Assembly (NCBI GenBank): GCA_029959195.1
Contig: CP114119.1
Coordinates: 2,914,001 to 2,978,000, forward strand
Source: Dictyophora rubrovolvata
Taxonomy: Eukaryota > Basidiomycota > Agaricomycetes > Phallales > Phallaceae
Direction of reading: 5' to 3'
DNA: 64,000 nt
Made by a program: the position numbers and the translations under genes. The notes below the pieces were generated by a model. It searched no databases, was not told the DNA's origin, and saw only the letters and a program-made list of their open reading frames with translations. Below, piece after piece: positions 36,245 to 48,599 of the stretch. Positions within the stretch are counted from its first letter, which is position 1. Every line of letters starts with the position of its first letter.

Positions 36245-36375
36245 AGGACATTATTATTAGGGAGTATTGCGGGTGGCGCGTCGAGCACAGTCCCCCGAAT
36301 GTGAATAATGTTACAGCCTGCAACGATGAATCTGAGAAACACTATGCGACGAAGCATAGCATATATTTTGTGAGA
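36245..36375 (-). pseudogene. Degraded third copy of the small secreted protein gene
   Basis: Read on the minus strand, the stretch keeps the end of the intron (GTGTTTCTCAGA), the exon 2 start GGCTGTAA and GGGGACTGTGCTCGACGCGCC, which correspond to the GCN and GTVLAPA parts of the intact genes. The middle of exon 2 is missing and exon 1 is not recognisable. It is about 0.7 kb upstream of copy 2, next to unit B of the segmental duplication. Confidence 0.65.
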
Positions 36376-36829
36376 CCTCTCTGTTGGAGCTGGCGCAGTG
36401 CTCTACAGAAACGGAGTTGATATTTACTTCCACATTGAGTCCCAGCTGTTGGAAACGTCATTCAAGTTTTTCGAGCCCTCGATCGCCATTATTCTTCTCC
36501 GATCATGCGCATTTTTGTCTTTATCGCATAATTCGATTTAAACATATGTCTCTTGAGAATATCCTGAATATTCATCACCTTCTCTTGTTGACATGACTCG
36601 TCAGCGTGTCAGCCTCATTGTCTTCGCATGTCTTTTTCCAATTTTTGATCTGGTTGCCTCGAATCAAATCCTCGTGGTAACATAATTCTTTCTGAACAAG
36701 TGACTCACCCTATTCTATTATACGTTGTAGAACCTTATCTATCCAAAGTCGTTCCATCAATTTCCGCAATCATTGGTTAATCTCCTCGGAATCAGAATCC
36801 CCACCCGTCCCGCCCAACGAATTGTCGCT

Positions 36830-37560
36830 TTTCGAAAATAGCTTGCTCGGCGTCAACGCGACGTTGTTTCACGTTGCTATTGAGTACAACGTCGAGAGTG
36901 CCCATTGTTTTTTTGTCAAAACGCAAAACTATTCGGAGTTTCAAAATCTTCAGGGTGTTTGTGGTGCAATGTGGATGGACTCGGGCTCCCTGAGTGCTCT
37001 ACTAGTACGTATACTTGCTGAACTTTTTCATCCGACGCTATACTAAATATTTTTTGGAAAGACCCGGTAAATCCGAACTTGGTTATCCACTTTATACTTC
37101 CGGAGAGACTCCCTCTTTTTCTTACTTATTATAAGCTGAGCAATGCACCCAAGGCTCCGGCTTGCTTAACAACACACTCTTGCCCGAGGTTCGCGTGCAA
37201 AGCTATTCTAAAGTCGGTCAGTAACCTGACTGCTTGCTTTTCGGAATCATTGAACTTTCCACTGGTATTTCTCTGGAACGATCGCTATCGTTATCGTTAG
37301 TAGCTACCACTGACAGTGGTGTGAAAAGGTTTGAACATCGTACTGACGGTGGTAACGATTAGAATAGCTCATCCTGAAAAGAAACCATGTTGCAGGGATT
37401 TGATGATGATTTTTGTACATAGACAGCGTTTAGAGTGGAATTCTGATACCCCGGCCCTTGTTAACGCTTGTGTAGTTGAAACGGTATTATTAACATAATA
37501 TATCAGCGGAACTGCTATTGATTAATTTTTCATATATATTCCTTAGTTTGACGTAGTATT
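36830..37560. repeat. Segmental duplication, unit B
   Basis: This is the partner of 34230-35010, same orientation, about 2.6 kb downstream. It shares the 39-nt identical island and several shorter ones. Neither unit shows a conserved reading frame. Confidence 0.7.
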
Positions 37561-37948
37561 TCTTTTAGTGTGCACAACCAGCAACTCTAGTTTTGAAACT
37601 GCACCACACTCTTGCAATTAAACCCATGCCCGAAAAATCCGTTACTCTTTCGAACCGTAGTGCTCAGATGCATCATAATAAAGATGGTTGTTTTAACTTA
37701 TTGGTATCATAGTTGATCATATGTTTTAATATTATTGGACATTTATTGTGCCCGCATTTTTGACTAAGTATATGCCTAGAGCTCAAGTCCCAATGGATTG
37801 TAAATCAAAGTACAATTAAAATGCCAAATTGAAATGATGAAGTGCGGCATAGAGATATCATAAACCACTTCGGAACTGTAGCCAAAGTACTTTATTAGAG
37901 CTTCAGGGGCGATACACAAAGGTTAGAGACTTACCGGAGCAATAAACG

Positions 37949-39174
37949 TCATAACAACAATCTCGGACTCGTCTTTGTATACTCATCTTTATCCACCTCT
38001 GGGAGACCAAAGTCTGCAATCACGTTATCCCATATCTCTATCTCTTTGTTCCTGATCAGACTGTTCATCCATTTTGCACAACCTTCACAGGCTTTTTCGT
38101 TTTGGAACGTCTGGGAAGTCCAGCTCTTACAACCATCAATTAATGAACCCCCATCAAGAACTTTCCTTCCAACCAATGATTTTAAACACTCGAATGCCAC
38201 CAAACAATAATCCACGTTTTCCTGGCGAACCGACCTAGATAGGCAAGCATCAAATTCTGACCGTGTCTCAAAGATGGATGGTCCTTCTCCAGAATCCTGA
38301 TTTGCATCCCACATGTAAGCTTCAAATCCCTCAAAAATTCCGGCACTTTCTAGCGTCTTGAGTCGCTCCACCCATAGAGCCTTGCCTTTCATCAACCGTA
38401 ACCAGTCCCCGAGGCAAAGGGATTCAGCGTCCCCTATCTCAGAAGTCCACGTTCCCCAATCTGCATTGGATAATTCGAAAAAAGCTGCCGGAAGGAGCTC
38501 GTAACATTCAGTAAGACGTGCTGCATTGATGAGCTTGATGCTTTTGCTGATCCTGTTTTCTTTTTGTGTATCCGAAAGGGAAGCTAGGAGCACGTTATAT
38601 GTCGTGTAATCTAATGGCCAGCTTCGTCGTAATAATATAAGAATGCAACTCTTGAGGTGTTCCATCTGATATTTGTGGGAAAGGCGAAGAACACCCAAGG
38701 CACCTTCAAAGGATATAGTTTCCGCGCCACAATACAGTTCACTGACATAAGTATGGCAACCCGACCTAGAGCGTAACAAATAACTTACTATCCTTTGTAT
38801 AATATCTTCAACAGTTCTTGAACATCTTTTATGGAATCTCCCTTAATAGGCACCGTGGGTATCTCGTTTTCTTTCACTACGTTGACACCCAGAGAAAACA
38901 TATCTCGGAAGACAGGGCTGTGCAAGCATAACATTAAACGATGTATACGAAAGTCACGGCGTTTCGTCGTGTCATCTTCTTCCACAAGGAGAATTATGTC
39001 ACCATCTTCATGCCAATATGGGGGCATCCGAAAGGTATCTGAGGCGACAGTAGACCCTTCCGACACGGTCTGAGAAAATTCGGCTGAAAGTCGATCGTTT
39101 GATTCCATTTGGGTGTACGCAGTTGAATTCGTGATGCAGGCCTGGGGAAAAAGTCTACGCCCTGTAGCCGACAT
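37949..39174 (-). CDS. BTB/POZ-domain protein, tandem copy 1
   Basis: Two exons (38789-39174 and 37949-38741) joined by a 47-nt GTAAGT-CAG intron encode 392 aa. The BTB core reads PPYWHEDGDIILLVEEDD, FRIHRLMLCLHSPVFRDMFS and DVQELLKILYKG; the second exon starts after the BTB and opens with FEGALGVLRLSHKYQMEHL, then a helical region with NAARLTECYELLPAAFFEL and a cysteine motif KACEGCAKWMNSLIR near the C terminus. The ATG at 39174 adds 22 residues before an internal MESNDRLSAEFS that aligns with the start of the neighbour, so the shorter start (39108) is quite possible. Paralogue at 40371-41531, with a solo LTR between them. Function unknown beyond the BTB fold. Confidence 0.87.
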
Positions 39175-39586
39175 AAAAGCGCGCGCCGGGAGGCTTGGCC
39201 TGTAAGTTCAACTGGTGTGAATATCGAGTCGTCGCTTTACGTAGAGGAAAAGGTGATGATATTCGGGGATTAAATACAGAATGAGACTGAGGCCATAAAC
39301 TATACTATAAAGGAATAAAAGTGTGGACATAAAGGAAGAACGAAGATGGGAACAAGAAAAGAATGCACAAAGAACGAATGTTCTCGCGTCGAGCAAAGGA
39401 CGTGGATGCGGACAAGAAAAGAACTAAATACTCCGACGCGCGCTAACAACCTCGTGTAGGGTAGTACCTACGCAGACAAATTTTCAGCTAGAATATGAGA
39501 TGACGTGTATTGTCATAGCCGACGATCATGCGCCAACTCCTCCAAATTCCATATGCAGATGTTGTCGAGCTTGCGAACTCGAAAAA

Positions 39587-39860
39587 TGTAAGGGTCTGGA
39601 ACCCGAGCTATTAGTATCCGCTTAACGGAATGTCTTACTTCGCTTTATAATCTTTTAATTCGTTTCTCTTACTAATAGTTTTCTTTTCGATTACTTTTTC
39701 TGCTTAAATAATAATTAGATAATCTTTATATTTTGTATATAAACTTGAGTTGGAGCTTTAACGCTCTAGAGCTTCTTTATACGAAGACATACAACACTCA
39801 GTAATTTGTTTGATCTAAGTTTTATTGAAGCCCTATTGTAGAAGTCTTCCGACTTTTACA
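39587..39860. mobile_element. Solo LTR of an LTR retrotransposon (fossil)
   Basis: The 274-bp sequence begins TGTAAG and ends TTTACA (TG...CA with a short inverted repeat) and is bordered by a 5-bp target duplication AAAAA (39582-39586 and 39861-39865). It has a TATA-like box near 39736 and no internal element sequence beside it, so it is what remains after recombination between the two LTRs of a full element. Size and ends fit the Ty1/copia type best, but the family is an inference. The clean ends suggest moderate or young age; a single LTR cannot be dated by itself. Confidence 0.75.
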
Positions 39861-39865
39861 AAAAA

Positions 39866-40370
39866 CTCGTCACCGCAGTAGGGGCCGTACGCTTTTCCTT
39901 TAACCCCTGTCTTGGAATGACAGTATTTTTCTCTCTGTACCTGTACCTAACAAATTCCATAAAATACACCATTTCTATCTCCATTTTCCCCGTCTGATCC
40001 TCCTTGCGCCCTTCTTGCTCGCTCTGGCTCGCGCTCTTTAATATCTAGCTCAATTGATGAGATATATAAACTGTGGACATTTCATCTAATCCATCGCGTG
40101 CCAGGGAGAGGTAAGCATGATTGGAGGTTGAAACACATCATATTGTTGTATTTTACACGTATAGTTATCGCTATTCACATTCGGTTTTCAGGGATGAGTG
40201 ATCACCCGAGTTACACATCGAAGCACTATAAACGCATCATGGCGAAATAACGAAGTATTGCAGCGAGAGATTTTGAACCACCGTACTGGATTTTGCATCA
40301 TAGCGAGAGTACTTCGTCAGAGCTTCACATGCAATGGACAAAGGCTGGAGACTTACCGAAATGATAAACG
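39866..40370. other. Intergenic between the solo LTR and BTB copy 2
   Basis: This holds the 3' flank of BTB copy 2. I see no coding pattern. Confidence 0.45.
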
Positions 40371-41531
40371 TCAGAACAACAATGTCGGACTCATCTTTGT
40401 ATACTCATCTTTATCCACCTCTGGGAGACCAAAGTCTGCGATCACGTTATCCCATATCTCTATCTCTTTGTCCCTGATCAGACTGTTCATCCATTTTGCA
40501 CAACCTTCACAAGCTTTTTCGTTTTGGAACGTCTGGGGGGTCCAATTCTTACTGCCATCAACCACCGAATCCCCATCAAGAACTCTTCTTCCAACCAATG
40601 ACTTTAAACACTCGAATGCAGTCGAACAATACCTCACGCCTTCGTTCTGTGCTGCATGAAACATCGTGCAAGCAGGAAATTGTGAACGGGTCCGGAAGAT
40701 GGATACTTGTTCTCCAGAATTCCGATTTGCAACCCATATGAAGGCCTTGGGCCCCACAAAAATTCCGGCACTTTCTAGCGTCTTGAATCGTTTCATCCAA
40801 AGAGTTTTGCCTGTTGTCATCCGCAGCCAGTCTTCTGGGCAAAGGAGCTCAGCACCGTCTTCACAAGTCCAGGTTGTACAATTCGAATTGGATAGCTCAT
40901 AAAAAGCTGCTGGAAGTAGTTCGTAACATTCAGTTAGACGTGCTGCATTGATGAGCTTGATGCTTCTTTTGATCCTGTTTTTTTTTTGTACGGCCGAAAG
41001 GGAAGTTGAGATCCGGTTGTATTCCATATAATTCAACGGCCAGCTTCGTTGCAGTAATGTGACGATGGAACTCTTGAGTCGTTCCATCTGATACTTGTGG
41101 GAGAGACGAAGAACACTCAAGGCGCCGTCGAAGGATATAAGTTCCGGGCCCCAGCAGAGTTCGCTGTCATATGGTATTAAAATCCAGCTAGGCAAGGAAT
41201 GTAATGATCGAATAACTTACAATCCCTTGTATATTACCTTCAACAGTTCTTTAACATCTTCGACGGAGTCCCCTTTCATAGGTACCGTGGGTATATCGCC
41301 TTCTTTCCCTACGTTCAAGTTTTCACCGAGGGAAAACATATCTCGGAAAACAGGGCTGTGCAAGCATAGCATTAGACGATGTATACGAAATTTGTGTTCC
41401 ATCTGATTATCGTCTTCCACGAGGAGAAAAATGTCGCCGTCTTCATACCAATATGGGGGTATTTTGAAAACATCGATGGCGATAGGCTCAGATATAGAAG
41501 ATTCAGCTGAAAGCTGACCGTTGGATTCCAT
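40371..41531 (-). CDS. BTB/POZ-domain protein, tandem copy 2
   Basis: Two exons (41221-41531 and 40371-41163) with a 57-nt intron at the same position and phase as in copy 1 encode 367 aa; the second exons of the two genes have exactly the same length, 793 nt. Shared blocks include FRIHRLMLCLHSPVFRDMFS, VLRLSHKYQMERLKSS, NAARLTECYELLPAAF and KACEGCAKWMNSLIRDKEIE. The C-terminal 30 residues are almost identical, while the segment around residues 230-300 is diverged (SEDWLRM-type differences, QVSIFRTRSQF). The start MESNGQLSAESS (41531) matches the internal Met of copy 1. Confidence 0.87.
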
Positions 41532-42956
41532 TAGGTAGGTGTAGGTTGAGATTGGGCGGTATGCACGAAGGATGTAGCTACCTGGAAATCACACTAGGTG
41601 ACTACTAATATAGTAATAGAAGGCGAGTGAGTTCGTATCATGCATCGAGGCTGTGTGAACAATCCACAGTCCACTCTCGCCCACGTGGCTAAAGCTGCAG
41701 CGTTGAACGTGAATGTCAAACGTTGAAATTTGAAAATTTGAAATTACAATGCCAGGACAAGCACAGTCATTAACTGCTCTTCAAGCTTCAATGTTCACGA
41801 TGTTTTTTCCTGTTTTTTCTTCGAAAAATCCTGAGCGCCGCTGCGCAACATGGGAGCGTTAGGCGCCATATCGGCGCTTGCAACCCGAAACCAGATCATA
41901 TTTGCTTCATCTTCTCTAACTCTTTGCTAACTTTACCTTCTCTTTGGAAGCAACTCGTGGAAATACGCGTGGATAATATATCCCGAGTAACTCTCAATGG
42001 CCTATTTTAAACAGAGTGCACATATTTTGGAACCTCCATTGTCTGCTACTGAATCCAAGCTAGCACGTTGTGTTCGTGGAAAGACAAACTGTCTCCCAAA
42101 CCAAAAAACTTCCATCGGGCTATGTGAGTTTCTATATACTGATTAAGATTCAATGTTAAATTAATCCATTTTATCAAAGATTTCTCGTTATTTTTGAAGA
42201 AATGCAACGACTCGAGTTGGGAGACACCCCGCGTCTTCCACGCTTTCGTCAATCATTAACATTGCCCGTGACCAACTTCTTTGCATTTTATTGTCTAGCA
42301 AACTCTTGGATAACTGTTCGGTCAAGACAACGCCTCAGGTTGGGAGCCAATACAGCGCCGAACAAGTTCTCATATTCTCTTCTTGCTGCAGGCAAAGACG
42401 GTCCTGTCAAAGCAAACTGAACGTTTGTCGATGATGCGGCAAATTGATACTCGACCTAGAACAAACATTACAAATGGCCACGTATTATTTCTCGAAGATT
42501 AATGTGCCAGGATGCATGTAAGCTTTATCCCTGTTAATCGTCTCAAAGTCGCTTTGACGTTTGGTTCTTTCAGACTTGTAACAGCGGTTATTTCTCCATG
42601 AAATCAACGGAAAGATCGAAAATCTCAAGTACGATGGGTACTAGAGCATAGGTTGAACCGTATGCCCTGCCATAAGTCGCGATGGCATTTTCTCCTTCCA
42701 CTGTATTTTAGCCGGATCCAAAGTAGACGTATGTTTGTCTTGAGCTATTTTCATCTGCAGTCCCTTTTATTAGTTTTTAGTTTTCTAAGGTCTTCTGTCA
42801 GAGCCTATAGCCCCTATTCCCTACGATCAAGCCTGATTACTATCATCGGCTCCCGCCCCAATCTTAGGGAATGTCCGTCCACGTATATAACATTCTTATC
42901 AATGTTTCGCGGTGCTTCATGTCCTAATAAACGTGTACAGATGACTTTCCCTGTAA
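41532..42956. other. Gene-poor region
   Basis: No gene is recognised. Open frames at 42046-42252 (-), 42202-42420 (+) and 42653-43042 (+) lack motifs and partners. Confidence 0.4.
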
Positions 42957-43886
42957 ATGGCTCCTCAAGACTCCTTCCAACTCTCCACTTCTACCATCAT
43001 CACTTGTGCCACCAAACTCCTAATCCAGACTTCCATCATTAGAACGAAGCAATCGTTGTTCCTGTCACTGCAATATGAACTGCAGCTTGGGGTTGAATGA
43101 TCATTCGTCAGCGGACGGAAAGGAGCTGCAGAGAGAGAGAGAGAGAGAGAGGAGACCAAGAAGACTATCAATGGTACCAGATTGAGGGCAGCAACATGAA
43201 ACATGAGAAACGTTGCCAACATCAACAGGAGGTTTTGTTGAGGAACGACGTCGCCAAATTGATCCGAGCTGAGCACCGCAGATGTCAAAAGGCGGCTACG
43301 AAGCTTTGAGTTGTCTGGCTGGCGTCGTCACTCAATCAATCAGGAATGGCAAGATGAAGTTTAGCTCTTTATCCAACCGGAAGATGCGGCCGAAGCCTTC
43401 CTCAGCCTTAGTATCATGCACCCGGACGGAAAGGAAAAAGAGCTCGTGGAGGATCTTGGTTGAAGTCGACCTTGATGGTGATACTTGTGCGAACTCTGAG
43501 GTGGATGAAGTTCGGGAAGAAAAATATGGAGGGTTGTTCATCGTAGGTTAGGACCGAACTTTCTCCTGCGAAAAGGGTGGAAGCAACAAGTCATGGTTGT
43601 GCCAGATGCCGGATGCCGGATGCGAGGTACTTCAAGGTCACAATCTTCCATCTATCGCGTATATTGACGTTTAATTGAGTACAATCAACTCAAAATAGCA
43701 GCTTCAAGTTCATTGTTGGTGTAAGCAAGTTCAAACATGTTGTTATCTTTGGTGTCAGGCTCCAGTCTCGATCAACAAGTGACGTTGCTGATCCTGACTT
43801 TGAATTTGATGGATCGGAAGGCAGTCTGACAGCCAATTTAGCATGGGATGGGAACGAGGTCGCCGAAGTGGTGGCTACTCCCTAGA
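42957..43886 (+). pseudogene. Eroded gene of unknown family
   Basis: Several plus-strand stretches read like protein but in different frames. The first starts at 42957 (MAPQDSFQLSTSTIITCATK). Near 43265-43440 come LSTADVKRRLRSFELSGWRR and, after a stop, LFIQPEDAAEAFLSLSIMHP. Near 43728-43886 lies HVVIFGVRLQSRSTSDVADP, then FEFDGSEGSLTANLAWDG, then a stop. A GA-dinucleotide run (43131-43152) lies between the first and second. I found no splice model that links them in frame. The family is not recognised. Confidence 0.35.
43131..43152. repeat. (GA)n microsatellite
   Basis: A run of about 11 GA dinucleotides within the eroded gene region. Confidence 0.85.
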
Positions 43887-44743
43887 ATTTGAAGTTTGGA
43901 CAAGAAGAGGGCGGTTAGGTCTTCCTTCAAAGCACACGCCTTTTATTTTCTGACAAATCGTCTCTCGTTGAGATATCTTTCTACCTACTGTTCTTTGTTA
44001 TACATGTTAATGATTGTGTGCATTCCAACTGCTTGATACCCCGCATCGATGAGATTTAGTTTGCAATGTAACAATATGTGCGCTGTTTCTCCTTAGATTT
44101 TGGGGTGACTGGCTGTACCTGCTCAATTTGGCATTAGGCGCTAAACTGCTCCGTTTCGGACGTTGCCATCATGCTTTACTTACATTCGTCCACACTAGAA
44201 GCAATAATAACGCACAGCATGTCGCCACAAGTGAAGCTCTTCGAGGCTATTCGTCAACATTTTTTCTGACATTGCACAGCCCCACTGGTAGCCGGCATCG
44301 TGTACATCGTGTACATCGTGTTGTGACTCATTGCACCGCCATCCCTTGCGAAATCCATTTACGTACATACGCGTTTCGACATACAAAAAAAAACGTGGGA
44401 TCGTCTCCATAAGGGAACAATTAAAGACCACTCCGGAAGTACAAAAGTCCCGAAGACGATTCCTCATTTGGTTCAGCTGTACATAATGTTATCTGCCGAC
44501 TGTGTGACTCGACCGTTTGGTGCCAACGGTTCTGTCCATTTCAAAATGGTGGGTTATAATCTTGGCGGTCGGCCTTTTATTTGGCGCCAGGCATGGTGGG
44601 AAAAAGGATGGCATTTCGTACTTAAATCAAGAAGAATTTACGTCTTAGGTTGTTCTCTTTTAGTGACTGTTTCTCATATTTTCGTGGTATGTTTTGTATA
44701 AGATTTTTTTCGTGTAGTTGACTGTTCCACACGATAGTACTGT
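43887..44743. other. Upstream region of the ABC transporter gene
   Basis: No gene is seen. A 9-bp tandem repeat (CATCGTGTA, about three units) lies at 44298-44322. The final 200 bp are probably the promoter and leader of the ABC gene. Confidence 0.45.
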
Positions 44744-47700
44744 ATGACTGGAGCTCAAGTTGACCCGTCTACCCCGGATACAAAGTCTTCCAAAGAATGC
44801 CAGCCAGCCACCAAATCTGACGGCTGCGCAGAAACGCCACAGACGGGTAACGATGCCAAATCTGAAACCCAACCCTCAAATAAAACCGAAGAAAGTAAAA
44901 AAACTAAGGACAAAGACAACGAGGATGATATAATTTTGGAAACCATTTCCCCAGGTGGCATCTATTCCCTAACGCGTGAAGTTCGCGTCCGACCCAAGAA
45001 ATCCGATCTGTTTAGTGCCCCGTTACCCTTTGGAGGGGTTTACACTGGATTAAAGAAACGTGCTTCGTTAATGCCTTATGGTTATCGTTTTTTCATGGAG
45101 TGTTTTAACACTGCCCCTGTTCTTATGAGCGTGTTTCTTTTGGTCAAGTTGTGGGATAGTATACGGGTATGTATCTCCAAAAGCTGATACGACTGATACG
45201 TCATTATTTTTTGATTTCAGTCTGCCATTACTTTGTTTTTGACAGAAAGGTTGATGAAAATTGTATGAATACTTCTCCGTTCTCATGTCGTGTCAATGTT
45301 TATCTTATGTCTTTGGCAGATTCAAGATGGGATAACAACTCACAAAATCGACGGAAGAGCATTGATGGAGATACTACTTTTACGCCTCCTATCCGTGGCT
45401 TTAGAAAGTTTCGTTGTGTCAAAGAGGTATGTATATCAACGAAAAAGCAAAACCCGTTTTATCAATTTAATCACAGCGAGGAACTACGATATGTTCTCCG
45501 TAGAAAGATCAGATACGGTATTATAGGACGTATGATTAACGGTATGTTTGCGCGATTCCTACCCACCCCAAACTTCTCTGATCTCTATCACCTTAAGCGA
45601 ACGTTAAATTTGATCTGCCTGCTTACGAAGGTAAGGCGGATAAACCCATTCAATGCCTTAGCTAAATATATATATATCATTCAGATTCAAAATACATCGA
45701 AACAACGGCTCATTACTACCGACAATACCATTGGTACGACGACGTCTGGGATCAATTCGAGAAAATCGTTGAAGTCTGCAGCGGTATCACGGGTATCTTT
45801 TCGCAGTTCAGCTTCCTTTACTACCTCCTTCGGACTCAACCTGGCGGGATATGGTTCGTTATTGTATCAGCAATTCAACCACTTTCGCAAAGAAAATTCC
45901 TTAATGGATCTCGATTGGCAGGTAAGTTGGTTTTTATTTCCGCTTTTTTACCGTCCTTTTTACTCAAGCTTTGAGTTAGCTTGTGCATGGGACTCTAATC
46001 CTTTTTATCGTCGCGTGCAAACTATTTTGCGCTTCATTTGTCGAGGTGATTTCAGATTAGAGATTATCAGTCTCGGAATGAAGGATTACATTCTAAAGGG
46101 TATTGTCTCCTATTCTCCTATTCATATTCTTTCGTGCTTTCCTAAATTTGAAATTTCGTTTTTTCTTCATAGAATGGAAGGCCGCCGTTGAAGGTCTAGG
46201 AAATGCATCCGAATTCTTACCCACTTCGGAAAGAACCGCCTCATCGGACGAATCTTTCCTAAAGTCATTTAGGAGTAATATATTATCTCATTTACCTATG
46301 GTATGCCTACTGCCCCATATGCGAGCAAAGACCCTAATTGTGCACTCTTTGAAAAGACGTTCTATTCTTATCAAGTCTATCTCAATCCGAAAGCATTTTC
46401 ACTCGCATCCATAGCATTGGTAGATCAAGCGACCATGATGATTGATCAAATCCTCGAGAATATCTTTGGAGCACGTCATAGTACCCCAATCGACCTTGAA
46501 TGGATGAAGAGTTTGTATGAGGGTGCGCCTGATTCGTGTGTCATCAAGGATGGTGAGACTGTATACTCATCTGTTAATGATGGATCTTCGAATGGGATGG
46601 AGGTCAAATTTGAGTGAGTATGCCAGGTGCTCAACAATGTTTCTCTAATTGTTTTCTTTCTTTTTTTAGAAACGTCTCGTTCACCTATAACAAAGGGAAG
46701 GAACCAGTGCTAAAAGATATCTCATTCACCATTAAAAAAGGGCAAACGGTCGTAATCGTTGGTTCTAACGGAAGTGGAAAATCAACTCTTTTGAAACTCA
46801 TCAATCGGATATACGATGTATCCTCAGGAACCATCCACGTAGACGGAAAACCTTTAAAGTCATATGTCTCATCTTCAGTTCAACACGCCATGGCTATACT
46901 ATTCCAAAAATTCAGTCATTTTCCACTCTCATTCGCGGAAAACATATTCTTGGGATGCTCCAATCCCCCTGTCAGCACAGAGAAAGAATGCAATAATGCC
47001 CATTTCAGCGATATCAATCACGAAAAAACTCGGGAGGCGATCAACAAAGCTGCAGGACTAGGAGGATCGATGGAGTTAATAAGTAAACAATCCAAGGGTA
47101 TCGATACCGTCCTCAAACCAGTCGTCTCGATAGAATACGAAAATTACGATGTTTCCAGTCAGAAATTCAAGGATTTCTTAAAAGAGCTTCATAATGGTAG
47201 TGTCGATATGTCTTCTGGGCAGTGGCAGCGATTGGCTCTGTGAGCTGTCTCTTTTATTGTCGTTGTCTTTTTTCAATTATGCATTTTTCCAGGGCGCGAC
47301 TCTTCTATCGTTCTAGCATGAAACATATCAAACTCGTTGCCGCGGATGAACCAAGTGCTTCTCTTGATCCCCAGATTGAGTATCAGATCTTCGGCAGGCT
47401 GTATGGTTTAAGTGCAGAGCTTGGAAAAACATTGGTAAGTGATCTTTTATCGCTTTTTCGCCCTTTAGGGGTTTGAGCTCGAGTTTGATTTTCCAAGGTT
47501 TATGTAACTCATCGTTTTGGATACCTAACTAAACGCGCCGATTTGATTTTGTGAGAGCTGTCATTTTGGGTTTATCTCCCTCTCAAAACTGAACTTATTT
47601 GAAAGGGTCATGAAAGACGGCAAATTAGTCGAACAGGGCCGACACGCCGATCTTCTTGCTTCGGACGGCGAATATGCTAAGTTGTATAGAGTCCAGGCTG

Positions 47701-47856
47701 AGGCTTTTTTATCTGATGTGAGTTGTATTATTAACCTGAATTTTATCACCTAAATTCCTAAATTAACGACAATTCTTCCCGAAATTCAAGCCCAAGGAGA
47801 GCACTCCTAGCACCCCCGAACGGGGTTCGCGTCCCCTTAGCAGCAGCGAGGAATAA
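44744..47856 (+). CDS. Half-size ABC transporter (one membrane domain plus one nucleotide-binding domain)
   Basis: This is an ATP-driven membrane transporter of the exporter type, substrate unknown. About ten exons are joined by short introns. The N terminus is charged and Lys/Glu-rich (44744-44930). Membrane helices follow from about 45085 (TAPVLMSVFLLVKLWDS) to 45900 (FSFLYYLLRTQPGGIWFVIV). The nucleotide-binding domain starts near 46680 with FTYNKGKEPVLKDISF. Walker A is VGSNGSGKSTLLK (46761-46795), the Q-loop AILFQKF, the signature MSSGQWQRLALARLF (47208 onward, across an intron), Walker B KLVAADEPSASLD and the H-loop VYVTHRFG (near 47500). The last exon codes PKESTPSTPERGS and stops at 47856. 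The signature reads SSGQW where LSGGQ is usual, so the first Gly is Ser. A degraded copy of the C-terminal half follows at 48.6-49.4 kb. Confidence 0.87.
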
Positions 47857-48599
47857 AGCGTGTTTTACTTCGTCAAACAAGGAATGACACGATAGACTGG
47901 GTTGAGACACATAATGTATACTAACTTATCCCACATATCTGTGAAGCTACTGGACCTCAATGTCGCCGAATGAATATACAGCCGCTCTAGACGTCCGCCA
48001 ACTTGATACTCTTGCACACATACTTTTTAGATTATGTTTCAAGCTCTGACAAATGATCGTTTATCTGAGTGACTGTCCATCTCTTGAACAAATTGCAAAT
48101 CGGTGGAAACCTGGGAAACCGACTAGTGTCCTCCCTAAACGTTACGGGCAGCATGAACTATATCACTTAAGTACTAAATTCTCCCCTAAGCGATAATTCT
48201 CGTATCTCGTACGAGTCGTGATATGTCTGAAGATCAAGTTATCGCTTTTAAACATTAATGATGAGAAATCGTCTATGGGATCCCATCCACCTACCAATGT
48301 GTGTCTAGAGGGGTAAGGGATAGATAGGTAGAAAATGGCCTCTGAATAGATGAGTCGAGTAAAGAATTTTCCTAAAGTATACAAGAAACATCAACTTGTC
48401 GAATTTCGTGCAATCTCCGTCTAAGTCGTTCCTGCTTCAACAGTCCTACTCCTACACCCGCGAACCATTGGTGCATGCGCAGACAGTCTTATCATATCCA
48501 GGAGGTTTGTATAATAACCGGGCACTTTCACGCGTGCAACACAATTTCCCCAGCTCATTGAGCAGTCTGCCACGCCTTAAATCTCATCAGGTTCAACGT

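Noticed and set aside
44298-44322. Short tandem repeat as a possible CRISPR-like or satellite array
   Set aside because: Only about three 9-bp units and no spacers; a simple microsatellite.
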